64,000 bases of DNA from Triangularia verruculosa (lineage: Eukaryota > Ascomycota > Sordariomycetes > Sordariales > Podosporaceae): assembly GCA_033296885.1 (NCBI GenBank), contig MU863972.1, positions 1 to 64,000 of the forward strand. Direction: 5' to 3'. The stretch's first letter is position 1; every line of letters begins with the position of its first letter. The translations under genes were made by a program, and so were the position numbers. Below the pieces are notes generated by a model that saw only the letters and a program-made list of their open reading frames with translations, was not told the origin of the DNA and made no database searches. This document shows, in pieces, positions 34,171-43,373 of this stretch.

Positions 34171-37100
34171 ATGTTGTCACACCTCCGATTCCATCGACGA
34201 GCCCCTTCCAACCCCTCCTCGCCCACCCCCGACCAGGTTGCGCCATGGGACGACACACGCCCCCGATCACCCTCCAACCTCCAACCGCTTGCGCGAGTGT
34301 CCTCGGCCGACGCCGACCTCGGTCGCTCTCCCACCGACAACTCGCAGTCCCCTCCCGCCCGCTCAGCCTTTGATGGAAACAGCATTGGCTTCATGGGAGG
34401 AGTGACCCTGCATCAGTATAGGAGGAACATGCAGGATTCAACATGGTCAGATTCTCAGTCATCCATGGCCACATCGCTGCCCGAAAAACGCTTCTCCAGA
34501 ACGAAGGCCCCGCCGCCTCCCATCAACACCGGTCTTGCTGCTCGCCCAGCTCTGACAGCCGTCAAGCCCTCCAAATCCTCCAAGTCGTCATCATTCTTTG
34601 CGCCCACCGATCTCCAGCTGGGATCAGGAGGATCCTCTGCCCGGCCATCAGGGGCCCGCGGGTCTAGTGATACCACTCTTACACAGCCATCAGGACCGCC
34701 TCCAGAGCCCGCTCCGAAGGGGAGAAAGAGCCTGCCATTTTTACGAAATTCCATGTCATCGCTATTGCTGAGGAGGAAAACAGGAAATCACCCGCCAGAA
34801 CCACAGCCAATCGCAAAACCAACACCCGAGGTCAGCATCAGAGGCACGAGGATACACGACTTTAGTGCCCCCCGCCCAAAGAAGATCGCCCCGAGCACCG
34901 AGAATGCTTCCAGTTCAGCCTCACAGGCAGAAACCCCTGCTTTTGTGGGAACGCCAGGTGCGCGGACAGACCCTGGGTCCACCTCTGAAGAGACAGTGCC
35001 GCCGGTCCCTCCCAAGGACGAGCCTGCCATGTCTGTCCGGACTTCGTCATCGGCCACCTCGGCGGCGGCGACAGTCGGCCCTGGACCTCAGCTGGACTCC
35101 AAGGCATCAGTCAGGACCACGGCCTCTCGCTCATTTTCCATTTCCAAACTGTCCATGAAGAGCTCGGTGCGGTCTGCCATTCCGAAGCATATGAAGAGCA
35201 CCTCTTCGCGGTTTAGTTTTGATATGATTGGAGCGGCCAAGCAAGAGAAGCTCTTGGAAGAGCGCCACCGCATGCGGGAGCAAGAGAAGAAGCCTGCTGA
35301 TGATACAGGGCTGGGTCATCGAGACTCCCGGTTTGATGACTTTGACGAGGATTTTGACTATGACGCCATGATGGAGGATGACGGTTTCGGGGAAGAAGAA
35401 ATCCCATATGTGGACATGGACTACGATATTGAAGAGGAAGACCCTGAAGCCGCTGCCGACCCGGACAACGATCAGGAGAACTTTGCCGGCTTTGTCTTTC
35501 AGCGCTCAAACCCTGCGTCCGCTGTGGCGAGCCCACATAGCCCGGGAGGGATGCTGCTGCCAACACCGCGAGATGCCAGTGGAACTGTGATTGGTTATGC
35601 CATGACCAAAGACACAACTCCTGGCCTGCTGACGCCCGCGTTTCCGGACCCATCGGCCTTACCAAAGTTGGAGGGGGCTATGGATAGGCTACAGGTAGCG
35701 GATGAAGCTGGAAGGGTGGCTGACCAGCCAGTCTACCGGCCAACAAGTCTATCAGCTGTGGAATCAGCTTCTGTTCTTGAACCTGCGCAGGAACCAGAGC
35801 CTAAAGTCGCCTCGGAAGCTGTCCCTGAGGCTGTCCCGGGAACACAAGCGGCTCCGGCGAGCCAAACACCACGGCCGAACAAGATTGTTGTGCACGACGA
35901 CATCTACTTTGATGATGGGCTGGCCGATGAGTTGGACTTTTCTGGAGATGGCTTTGTCCTTGATGAGTCCATTTTTGACAACAATGATACAGATAAATAT
36001 GGGCGCCCAATACCAGGCGCCTTCGCGCAAGCACAGGCGGCCATGCGTGCTGCTCAGCTTCAGGCTTCCAACCGCACATCCGATATGACGTCGGATCTCT
36101 CAGGGGTTTCAGGGGCTGCCGCATCCACTGCCCACACGTCCGTCAGTGCTGCGATTCAACAAGAGGTTTCTAGGTCAGATCCGATATCCTCCTTCCAACT
36201 GGCTCCTCAGCCACCAGACATGCTGCCCTTCCCTGGACAAGACTTGGCATATCAGGCCGCCCTCGCCGAAGCTGCCCAACAGGCCGCCGCGTCAGGGAAA
36301 TTCCGCAGGAACTCGTCACCAACACCTCCTGCCGAACTGACCGTCACCTCCCCGACTGACTCCTCCAAGTCGGCGAACAACCTCGACTCGGCCCTGGACG
36401 ACTATGAGAAAGAGGTCAACTTTGATGACTACGAAAAGGAGGTGAATTTTGACGACTATGAAAAGGACTATGACGATTACGGGGGTGGTTACCAAGACGA
36501 CTACGATTTCGACGACGACGCCATCATCGCCGAAGCCAACGCCGAGGCCCTTGCCAACGACTCTGACGGGTGGTACGGCCAAGAGTTTGGCTTCTACTCT
36601 GCGCCCATTCCGCAGGTCGGCTACGGGCACCATGGTAATGGCGGTAATGGCAACAACGCAAATGGGCAGAGCGCAGCGCTCAATGCCGAGAATTTGTTTT
36701 CTTACGCCAATGGCGGGTACTTCGGCCCAGCAGGGGACTTGGGTCGCAGCAAGAGCGGCCGCATCGTCTGCAGGGAGCCCAATCTGACTCCCATCACGGA
36801 GCGGTCAGAGTACTCGAATCGTAACTCGATCATGTCCCTGACGCTGCCGCCGGCGATTGGGAGTGACACGGGCCGGAACTCGCTGACGATGAACAGTCCC
36901 GGATTGGCTCAGCTGGCCCTGCTGGGTGATGACGAGAACAGCCTGAGCGTTGCCGCGTACATGAAGGCGCGCAACCGGGCGTTTGGGGCCGGCGGTGGGG
37001 GGTCACAGGTTAGTTCTAGGGAGGGCAGTCCAAAGTCGGAGAGAGGCCCGTCTGAGTCGCCTTTTGGTGGGCATTTACACGCAGGGTCGATAGGTGGACA

Positions 37101-37809
37101 TGTTAGGAAGGGGAGTGCGTTTTCGCTGTGGAGTAACTCTGATGCTGGAGCGGGAGAAGGATCAGGGGCGGCAAGTCCGGTTCCGCAGATAGCGGCTGCT
37201 TTTCCCGCAGGTGGGTTTAATGGTAATCAAGGAGCCAATGGAGTGAATGGGGTTGTGGTCTCGCCTTTGCCTCAGCGACCGCCGGGGATTGGGGGCATGG
37301 ACATGGCGCAGATGAGCATGGTGGGGATGGGGATGGGAATGGGGATGTTTGCTCCCCCGCCGGGGGTACAGTTGCCTGTGCTGGTGCCCAGCCCTGCTAT
37401 TCCTCCCGGGAGTGGCAGTGCGTTTGCTTGCTCGCCGGTGTTGGAAGACGGGGAGGAGGATGACGAGGGCAAGTGGGGGCAGGAGGAGGAGACGATTACC
37501 GGTAAGGGGTTGGCACCGGCGTTGCCTGTCGTGGAGGGGATTAATCCACAGCATACAAAGGAGGAGAGTGAGCCCTCGGGGACGGGGGCAAGTACAAGTA
37601 TAGGGACTGAGGGGTACATGGTTGGCGGAAGCGAACAGCAGAAGCGGCCGGTGATGGGACATCGACACAAGGGATCGGCGGACAGTATATCTTATACCAT
37701 GGCGGACGGGGATGACGGGAAACGATGGGTGATGGAAAGGAGACGAACGGGGGAGAGGGGGGAGGTTGAGATTTTAGGGAGGGAGGTGCTGGACGGCGGT
37801 AGGATATAA
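34171..37809 (+). CDS. Large acidic, intrinsically disordered protein
   Basis: Single-exon 1,212-residue protein that I cannot name. It opens with MLSHLRFHRRAPSNPSSPTP, which looks conserved in character, and continues with long Ser/Pro-rich stretches. Basic patches (KKIAPS, KSLPFLRNS) are followed by a very acidic middle (FDDFDEDFDYDAMMEDDGF, DDIYFDDGLADELDFSGDGF) and a tandem repeat of DDYEKEVNF (about 742-770). The C-terminal third is Gly/Asn-rich, has a Met-Gly run (MSMVGMGMGMGMF), and ends with GHRHKGSADSISYTMADGDD. There are no membrane segments and no enzyme motif that I recognise. The pattern suggests a scaffold or signalling protein with many phosphorylation-type Ser sites, but that is inference only. 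Confidence 0.7.
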   Translation: MLSHLRFHRRAPSNPSSPTPDQVAPWDDTRPRSPSNLQPLARVSSADADLGRSPTDNSQSPPARSAFDGNSIGFMGGVTLHQYRRNMQDSTWSDSQSSMATSLPEKRFSRTKAPPPPINTGLAARPALTAVKPSKSSKSSSFFAPTDLQLGSGGSSARPSGARGSSDTTLTQPSGPPPEPAPKGRKSLPFLRNSMSSLLLRRKTGNHPPEPQPIAKPTPEVSIRGTRIHDFSAPRPKKIAPSTENASSSASQAETPAFVGTPGARTDPGSTSEETVPPVPPKDEPAMSVRTSSSATSAAATVGPGPQLDSKASVRTTASRSFSISKLSMKSSVRSAIPKHMKSTSSRFSFDMIGAAKQEKLLEERHRMREQEKKPADDTGLGHRDSRFDDFDEDFDYDAMMEDDGFGEEEIPYVDMDYDIEEEDPEAAADPDNDQENFAGFVFQRSNPASAVASPHSPGGMLLPTPRDASGTVIGYAMTKDTTPGLLTPAFPDPSALPKLEGAMDRLQVADEAGRVADQPVYRPTSLSAVESASVLEPAQEPEPKVASEAVPEAVPGTQAAPASQTPRPNKIVVHDDIYFDDGLADELDFSGDGFVLDESIFDNNDTDKYGRPIPGAFAQAQAAMRAAQLQASNRTSDMTSDLSGVSGAAASTAHTSVSAAIQQEVSRSDPISSFQLAPQPPDMLPFPGQDLAYQAALAEAAQQAAASGKFRRNSSPTPPAELTVTSPTDSSKSANNLDSALDDYEKEVNFDDYEKEVNFDDYEKDYDDYGGGYQDDYDFDDDAIIAEANAEALANDSDGWYGQEFGFYSAPIPQVGYGHHGNGGNGNNANGQSAALNAENLFSYANGGYFGPAGDLGRSKSGRIVCREPNLTPITERSEYSNRNSIMSLTLPPAIGSDTGRNSLTMNSPGLAQLALLGDDENSLSVAAYMKARNRAFGAGGGGSQVSSREGSPKSERGPSESPFGGHLHAGSIGGHVRKGSAFSLWSNSDAGAGEGSGAASPVPQIAAAFPAGGFNGNQGANGVNGVVVSPLPQRPPGIGGMDMAQMSMVGMGMGMGMFAPPPGVQLPVLVPSPAIPPGSGSAFACSPVLEDGEEDDEGKWGQEEETITGKGLAPALPVVEGINPQHTKEESEPSGTGASTSIGTEGYMVGGSEQQKRPVMGHRHKGSADSISYTMADGDDGKRWVMERRRTGERGEVEILGREVLDGGRI
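36397..36477. repeat. 27-bp coding tandem repeat (DDYEKEVNF)
   Basis: Two full and one partial copy of a 27-bp unit encoding DDYEKEVNF; copies differ mostly at third codon positions, so the repeat is old and its protein sequence has been maintained. Confidence 0.85.
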
Positions 37810-38048
37810 GGGGGGCTTGTATTGGTTCATGAATGATGTACATTGAATGCTTTTGTATGTAAGGGTCTACCGCTGGAGTTGGCCGTTTGTATTATTAACT
37901 GCTGGTGAAGAGGGGCGCATACACTTAATGCTGGCATTGGAGGGGCGTATTTACATAGGTAGGGTATAGTCATCGTGATAGAGGACACTGGTGGCAACAT
38001 GGCAAATGGCATTATTTTGTTTTATTCTTTTTGTTTATTCCATACCCC

Positions 38049-38290
38049 TTAAATATCAACCCTCAAAACCTGCCCGGGCACCCTCGCATTCGTCCCATCA
38101 CCGGGTAAAAGCCCTCCCGTGGTGAGAAACAGCTTCTTGCCCCCCTTCCCAACCTTGACAGCCGTCACTCCCCCCGGTTTTATCTCCCCTGTATGACCTC
38201 CCACCCCACCATCGACAATCAACTCTTACTTCCCCTCCTTACCACTCCCCGTATCAGTCACTTTTGACAGCCGGCTCCGCTGCCAGGACG
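38049..38290 (-). pseudogene. C-terminal relic of a beta-propeller (SMP-30/NHL-like) protein
   Basis: Read from the minus strand, this interval encodes a continuous peptide ending at a TAA (38051-38049). It includes SRLSKVTDTGSGKEGK, an in-frame stop (TAA at about 38229-38227), then ELIVDGGVGGHTGEIKPGGV and KKLFLTTGGLLPGDGTN up to the natural end QVLRVDI. The style (short beta-strand repeats and a final VLRVD) is that of fungal NHL/SMP-30-type beta-propellers. The internal stop could derive from a CAA or CAG codon by a C-to-T change. No more of the protein is visible upstream, so it appears to be a truncated relic. Confidence 0.5.
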
Positions 38291-39817
38291 ATATACCTAG
38301 AATGGAGACTGAGGTATCTTATTTGAGAAAAGAGGTTGTGGGTAGAAATGTTATATCCTAGAAAGTCTGGTACCTAGGTCAGGTATCTAGGCACCTACCT
38401 AGGTCAGCGATTTCATGACGATCTAGGTATCTATCTAGGTTGCTCATGAACTCAACGCCGCTTTCTTTGTCATAAGTGCACCAGTAATATCACGTCAATA
38501 CGGCCTTCATTGAAGCCACCGGACGAATTTGGGAACTGGTCTGGGATAAAATGCCTACCCGTAGCATTGGTGTTGGTTGATATGCGTCGTGGCGTCTAAT
38601 AGGTGTTGAAATGATAACCACCCACCTACTCGGTCTCACAAAACTTTCAATATCTTTTTAACAGCCTCGCTTTATGGTGACACGCCTATCCGTTTTAGCA
38701 TCATCCAGCCTCTGCCCGTCGAGACTTTTGTTTCTTACTTCAACAGGATTTCGCCATGTAATCGTCCCTGTGCAACTGCTTCTGAACAGCACCAGGGCTA
38801 CGGCATGTTCATATCAGACTCTTCGATACATGTTTATTCTGTTTCAGGCCCCGTAGACTATTTTTTGAGGTATGTGGTTCCAGTCGTTGTTTAATTTGGC
38901 GCCTTCCCTTCGGCTCCTGATGAGTCCTGACCTAGGTACCTTATGTTTGCCTCGGCAGCAGCATTTCACTGTGTGATTAGCTTTAATAGGCATTGTGTTT
39001 TTCAAGTTTGAATACTACCTACCTACTCTCTGTCGAAATAGCTTTATGCCCCCTTTCCTTGCGATGAGTATGGCTCGTGTGTAATCTACCTAGGTATGTT
39101 TAAGGCAACATACCCCCTAGACCACTTACAATCAAACTTCAATCAATGTCTATTTTACGCCATCATCCTACCCACATGTCCCCGAACATCCGGGCTGGTT
39201 TCAATGCTAGGTATGCTGGCCTCGCTACAGGCAATATCAAAAGTCATGTTTGAAACGGCGGTCCATGCCGAGTTGAAACCCCGCTTCCCGAGAACACGGA
39301 CGTGGAGACGAACCCTTGACCCGGTTTCTTCTACTATCCACCTTTTATTATCTCAACTCCACCATGTTTCTCGCCTTATCGACGGATTTCGTCATTCCGC
39401 CTTAGCATCGGAATTCTCGGAATCTAGAAAAACGTGGTCCTGGCCCCTGGTAACAACGTGGGATTGTTGCCACGCTCGGCAAGAAGAATGGGTGAAAACA
39501 ACAGGGAGGCCCCTGGTGCCGGAACAACTACTACTTCGTATCATGAGAAGCTATTCAGTGAACCACAACCGAGCAGACAATGTGCATTACTAATTCTGAT
39601 ACGCCGCGGAGTGGGTTTTTCGAAACAAGCAAATGGATTCGAACGCCATCTATGGAGCCAGACATGGCTCTGGGCATTGGTAATGGACGCCGGGGAGGCC
39701 GTGGTGCGGCCGTGGTATATATCCCGTCGTTTCCTCACCGCGACCGGAGTCTGGTTCTGATCTTCCATCAGTCTCTCTATCTTTGATACCCCTATTTTCC
39801 AGACCTATACTCCAAAA
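38291..39817. other. Gene-free interval rich in CCTAGGTA-like motifs
   Basis: No gene seen. ACCTAGGTA and close variants recur, most densely at about 38370-38445 and again at about 38928-38942 and 39086-39096. Such motifs recur in the intergenic DNA of several sordariomycetes; their role is unknown to me. Confidence 0.5.
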
Positions 39818-40970
39818 ATGACAGACTACAAGTTCGAAGGATGGCTTGGCCTCGATGCCAGCAGCGCCGAGGGCAAGATGCAATGGGGCGAGTTTGAGCC
39901 CAAGCCATGGGAGGAGACCGATATCGACATCAAGATCTCCCACTGCGGTATTTGCGGCAGCGACCTTCACACTCTCCGCTCGGGATGGGTATGTTTTCGT
40001 CACTTGAATGATCTTCCGAGACATAAGTTGCTGACAAAACCAGGGCCCAACTCAATACCCGTGCTGTGTTGGCCATGAAATCGTCGGAAAGGTCGTCAGA
40101 GTAGGTTCCGAGGTCAAGCACATCGCTCTCGGCGACCGCGTGGGTGTCGGTGCCCAGTCCGACTCTTGCTGCAGTCGTCTGGGCAAGCCCTGCGAGGCCT
40201 GCGATAGCGGCCGGGAGAACTACTGCCCCAACAAGCACGTCGGCACCTACAACGGCGTCTACCTCAACGGCGGCAAGTCCTACGGCGGTTACGCTACCTA
40301 CAACCGCGTTCCCGCCCGCTTCGCCGTCAAGATCCCCGATGGAGTCTCCAGCGCCGAGGCCGCTCCCATGCTGTGCGGTGGTGTGACCACCTACGCTCCT
40401 CTCAAGCACCACGGCGCCGGTCCCGGCAAGACAGTTGGCATCGTCGGCCTCGGTGGTCTGGGTCACTTTGGCGTCATGTGGGCCAAGGCTCTCGGCGCGG
40501 ACAAGGTCGTCGTCATCTCCAGAACATCCGCCAAGAAGGAGGACGCGGTGAAGATGGGCGCTGACGAGTTCATCGCCACGGCCGAGGACCCCAAATGGGG
40601 CAACACTCACGCTTCCACCATCGACTTGATGGTCTGCACCGTCAGCCAGAGCGACATGCCAGTGCAAGACTACTTCAGCCTGCTCAAGTTCGACGGCGTC
40701 TTCGTGCAGGTCGGCCTCCCCGACGACGGCTTCCCGACCTTCCAGCAGATGCCCCTGATCTTCAAGCGCATCAAGATCACCGGCAGCTTGATCGGCAGCC
40801 CGGATGATATCCGGGAGATGTTTGATTTGGCGCTCGCGAAGGGTGTGAAGCCGTGGGTTTCGACCATCCCCATGAAGGACGCAAACCAGGCTATTATCGA
40901 CTTTGAGAAGGGAGCCCCGAGATACAGATTCGTCTTGGAGAACGAGCCCGAGACGAAGGCTTCCCTTTGA
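39818..40970 (+). CDS. Zinc-dependent alcohol dehydrogenase, CAD/ADH6 type
   Basis: NADP(H)-dependent medium-chain dehydrogenase of 365 residues that probably reduces aldehydes. Exons 39818-39988 and 40044-40970 with a 55-nt intron (GTATGT...CCAG, GCTGAC branch). Catalytic zinc ligands: Cys43 in HCGICGSD and the His68-Glu69 pair in VGHE. A structural-zinc loop carries Cys99/Cys100, Cys107, Cys110 and Cys118 (SCCSRLGKPCEACDSG ... NYC). The nucleotide fold has GLGGLGHFGVMWAKALGA, and VISRTSAKK lies at the position where NADP specificity is set. These marks place it in the cinnamyl-alcohol-dehydrogenase-like family that includes yeast ADH6/ADH7. It converges on the CFEM gene with 155 bp between stop codons. 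The physiological substrate is unknown. Confidence 0.9.
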
Positions 40971-41125
40971 GTAGAGATGGACGGGGGTTACGGGATGGGG
41001 AATAGACAAAACAGCCTTGAATTTTAATGATACCACAATTATCATCCTGATTCCTTCTCAGACACTCCGCAAACCCCTGACATTTTAGCCATGAATCAGC
41101 CCTTCTTTGCTGCACTCACTTACAT

Positions 41126-42304
41126 CTACTGTCTCTGCTCGCTGTCCTTGTCCATCACCATCTTCATCTCCGAACCCTCCTTGCCCTTCATCTGTCTGAG
41201 GTCCTCCTTATCCCTCATCTGTCTGAGGTCCTCCTTGTCCCTCATCTGTCTGAGGTCCTCCTTGTCCCTCATCTGTCTGAGGTCCTCCTTGTCCCTCATC
41301 TGTCTGAGGTCCTCCTTATCCCTCATCTGTCTGAGATCCTCCTTGTCCCTCAACTGTCTCCATCTCTCCTGCTCTTGCTCATAAACAAGATCAACATCTC
41401 TCTTCATCGTATTCGATCTCGTCCGCGCCAAAGCCTCGAGCTTGTCACCCTTCACAAAGTTGCCCCGATCCCAATCGGGCAAGTCATCACAAGACTTCAA
41501 GCTTCCAGACCCCTTGAGCGTGCACTCTTTGTTGAGGGAGGTCAGCTCAGACGGCTCACCGCCAAAGTCAGGCAGCTCGGGGGACTTGTCAGACCCGAAA
41601 TCTGGCAGCTCGGGGGACTCGCGGGGGTTCAGTCGCAGGTTCTCGGACTCGGCCATCTTCCCCTTTTCCATCTCGGCCTGCGGCATCTCCCCGCCGAGAA
41701 CCTCGCGGGGAACGGGACGGCCCGTCTCAGCCGCGACCGCAGCGATAGGAATCGGCATGGTGAGCCACTTTTTGCGCTCCGCCTCCTCCCAGGCCTTGAG
41801 TTGATCATCAGCAGACTCCCTCTTCCAGTCGCGACGAGGAGCCACCCGCCCGGTCGGCTCGGCAGCCCACTGGAAATAATTCTCGCCGTTCCTCGTGCGG
41901 GCGGCAGCAACCGGGATGCCGGCGCACTGGGAGCAGATCTCGCTGGCGACGGAGGCCACGGCCGGAGCTTTGGTGGCGCAGGCGGCGATCACGCAGGGCT
42001 CGGCGGCCTTTTGGATCTTGGCGTAGTTCTTACACTGGCAGACGAGGTCGTCGGGCGATGCGCAGCCATTGCTGGCGGCGGCCTTGTCGATGCAGTCAAC
42101 CTGTTTTTCTTGTTGGGTAGTGTTCAAAGTGAGGGGAGATGGAACTAGGAGAGGATTAGGAAGGCGGGAAAGAAGACGTACGGCACACTTGGGCATGTCG
42201 GCTGTGGCAGGGCAGTTGGCGGCGTCGGAGAACTCGATTCTGTGAAACTGGGCCGAGGCCCGAGCCAGGAAGACGACAAGCGGGATTGTCGTGCGGAGAT
42301 ACAT
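41126..42304 (-). CDS. Secreted CFEM-domain protein with charged repeat tail
   Basis: CFEM proteins are fungal extracellular proteins; several bind haem or help take up iron. Exons 42304-42182 and 42100-41126 give 365 residues. A signal peptide (about 1-18) precedes the CFEM domain, whose eight cysteines fall at 31, 40, 44, 54, 62, 64, 77 and 82 once the 81-nt intron (GTACGT...ACAG) is removed. Asp58/59 in CASPDDLVCQC occupies the place of the haem-ligand Asp of known CFEM proteins. The intron is a multiple of three and has no stop, so an unspliced reading would stay open but push Cys40 and Cys44 apart by 27 residues. The rest is charged, with PELPDFG repeats and, near the C-terminus, six or seven copies of the 9-residue unit LRQMRDKED. 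I see no GPI-type tail. Confidence 0.85.
   Translation of the reverse strand: MYLRTTIPLVVFLARASAQFHRIEFSDAANCPATADMPKCAVRLLSRLPNPLLVPSPLTLNTTQQEKQVDCIDKAAASNGCASPDDLVCQCKNYAKIQKAAEPCVIAACATKAPAVASVASEICSQCAGIPVAAARTRNGENYFQWAAEPTGRVAPRRDWKRESADDQLKAWEEAERKKWLTMPIPIAAVAAETGRPVPREVLGGEMPQAEMEKGKMAESENLRLNPRESPELPDFGSDKSPELPDFGGEPSELTSLNKECTLKGSGSLKSCDDLPDWDRGNFVKGDKLEALARTRSNTMKRDVDLVYEQEQERWRQLRDKEDLRQMRDKEDLRQMRDKEDLRQMRDKEDLRQMRDKEDLRQMRDKEDLRQMKGKEGSEMKMVMDKDSEQRQ
41187..41355. repeat. 27-bp tandem repeat encoding LRQMRDKED
   Basis: About six nearly identical 27-bp copies within the CFEM gene. Copies differ by single bases, indicating recent expansion or homogenisation; copy number probably varies between strains. 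Confidence 0.9.
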
Positions 42305-43373
42305 GTTGGCGTTGTATTGGCAGACAGTAGTGAACGATTGGAGTTGGTGATGGTGATGAAAGGGTAGGTGACATGTTGATGGCGTGCTCAGGGGTCAACT
42401 TATACTGATGGTGATGTTCTGGTGATGTTTGACCAGATACGTGGATGGGATGACAGTGACACTGGTACAGCCGTGTTTGCTACCAAACTGTCGTCAAGAG
42501 TTGCCATGATACCCACGGCTGTTGTACCCGTCGACGCATCGAGCCCGATGAAGAGATTCTGTACTGGGGGTTGACTCCTCCCCTTACCCCTGAACCCCTA
42601 TTCTGGCTCGCACACACCAACGTTGCATTGTGATGTGGTTGCCGTGAAAGGTGAGACCAGAGGCAAACGTGACCACAAGACTTCCCCAAACATCGGATCG
42701 GCGTTGCCACAGAGAAGTCGGTGACAGGAAGGTTGATCGCATTTTTTCCACGACATGCTTCCCAACCGTTGGAGTCTTTGACTGTCGTTCATCATGATGT
42801 TCGTTCACATGTCAGCCAGCAAGTAAAGAGGGAGCTGGGGTGGTTGGCACAGCAACCTTAACAGTAGCAATATCTACCCCTCATTTTGTAGGTAAAAGAG
42901 TGTGTGTGAACCCTAAACCCCAGGTTAAGTCCGGGCTCAGCTACAGCCTCGCTGATTGATGCGACTCTGGCAAAAGAAACAGTGTCGATCGAAAAAGGAC
43001 AAAAAAATGACAACTGGATTGGTATTCAGCCGCGAGAAAAGAGTCACATCGAGGCCGGGGTCGCTCGGCCGAGGTCGGGGGTGGACGGAATCCAGCTCCG
43101 TGGCGGCACCGTTCGTGGGATGTAGTCGGTGTTTCTGAAAGGTAATTGGCCAAAAACTTTTCTGCCCCACCTCCAACAGGTGATGCCCCCCATTTCGAAG
43201 CTGCATCGAACCACGCCCACCACCTACAGCTCTCGGTAGCTCCGGCCTCCCGCCTCTAGACCTGACTTACGAGAGGTAAAATCCACATCCACACCCACAC
43301 CCACACCTTCCCATTCTCCTCCCGTCGTCTCTTTCTCTTTCTCTGACAGACACGGACCGGACACAGACACACG
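42305..43373. other. Divergent promoter region
   Basis: Between the CFEM gene (minus) and the aminotransferase gene (plus). No gene seen. Confidence 0.5.

Noticed and set aside
39930..41045. 371-codon minus-strand open frame opposite the alcohol dehydrogenase
   Set aside because: Antisense shadow created by strong codon bias; the plus strand has zinc-ligand and Rossmann motifs.
41187..41355. Possible CRISPR-like array
   Set aside because: The 27-bp units are directly adjacent with no spacers and lie in a coding frame, so this is a protein-coding tandem repeat in a eukaryote.
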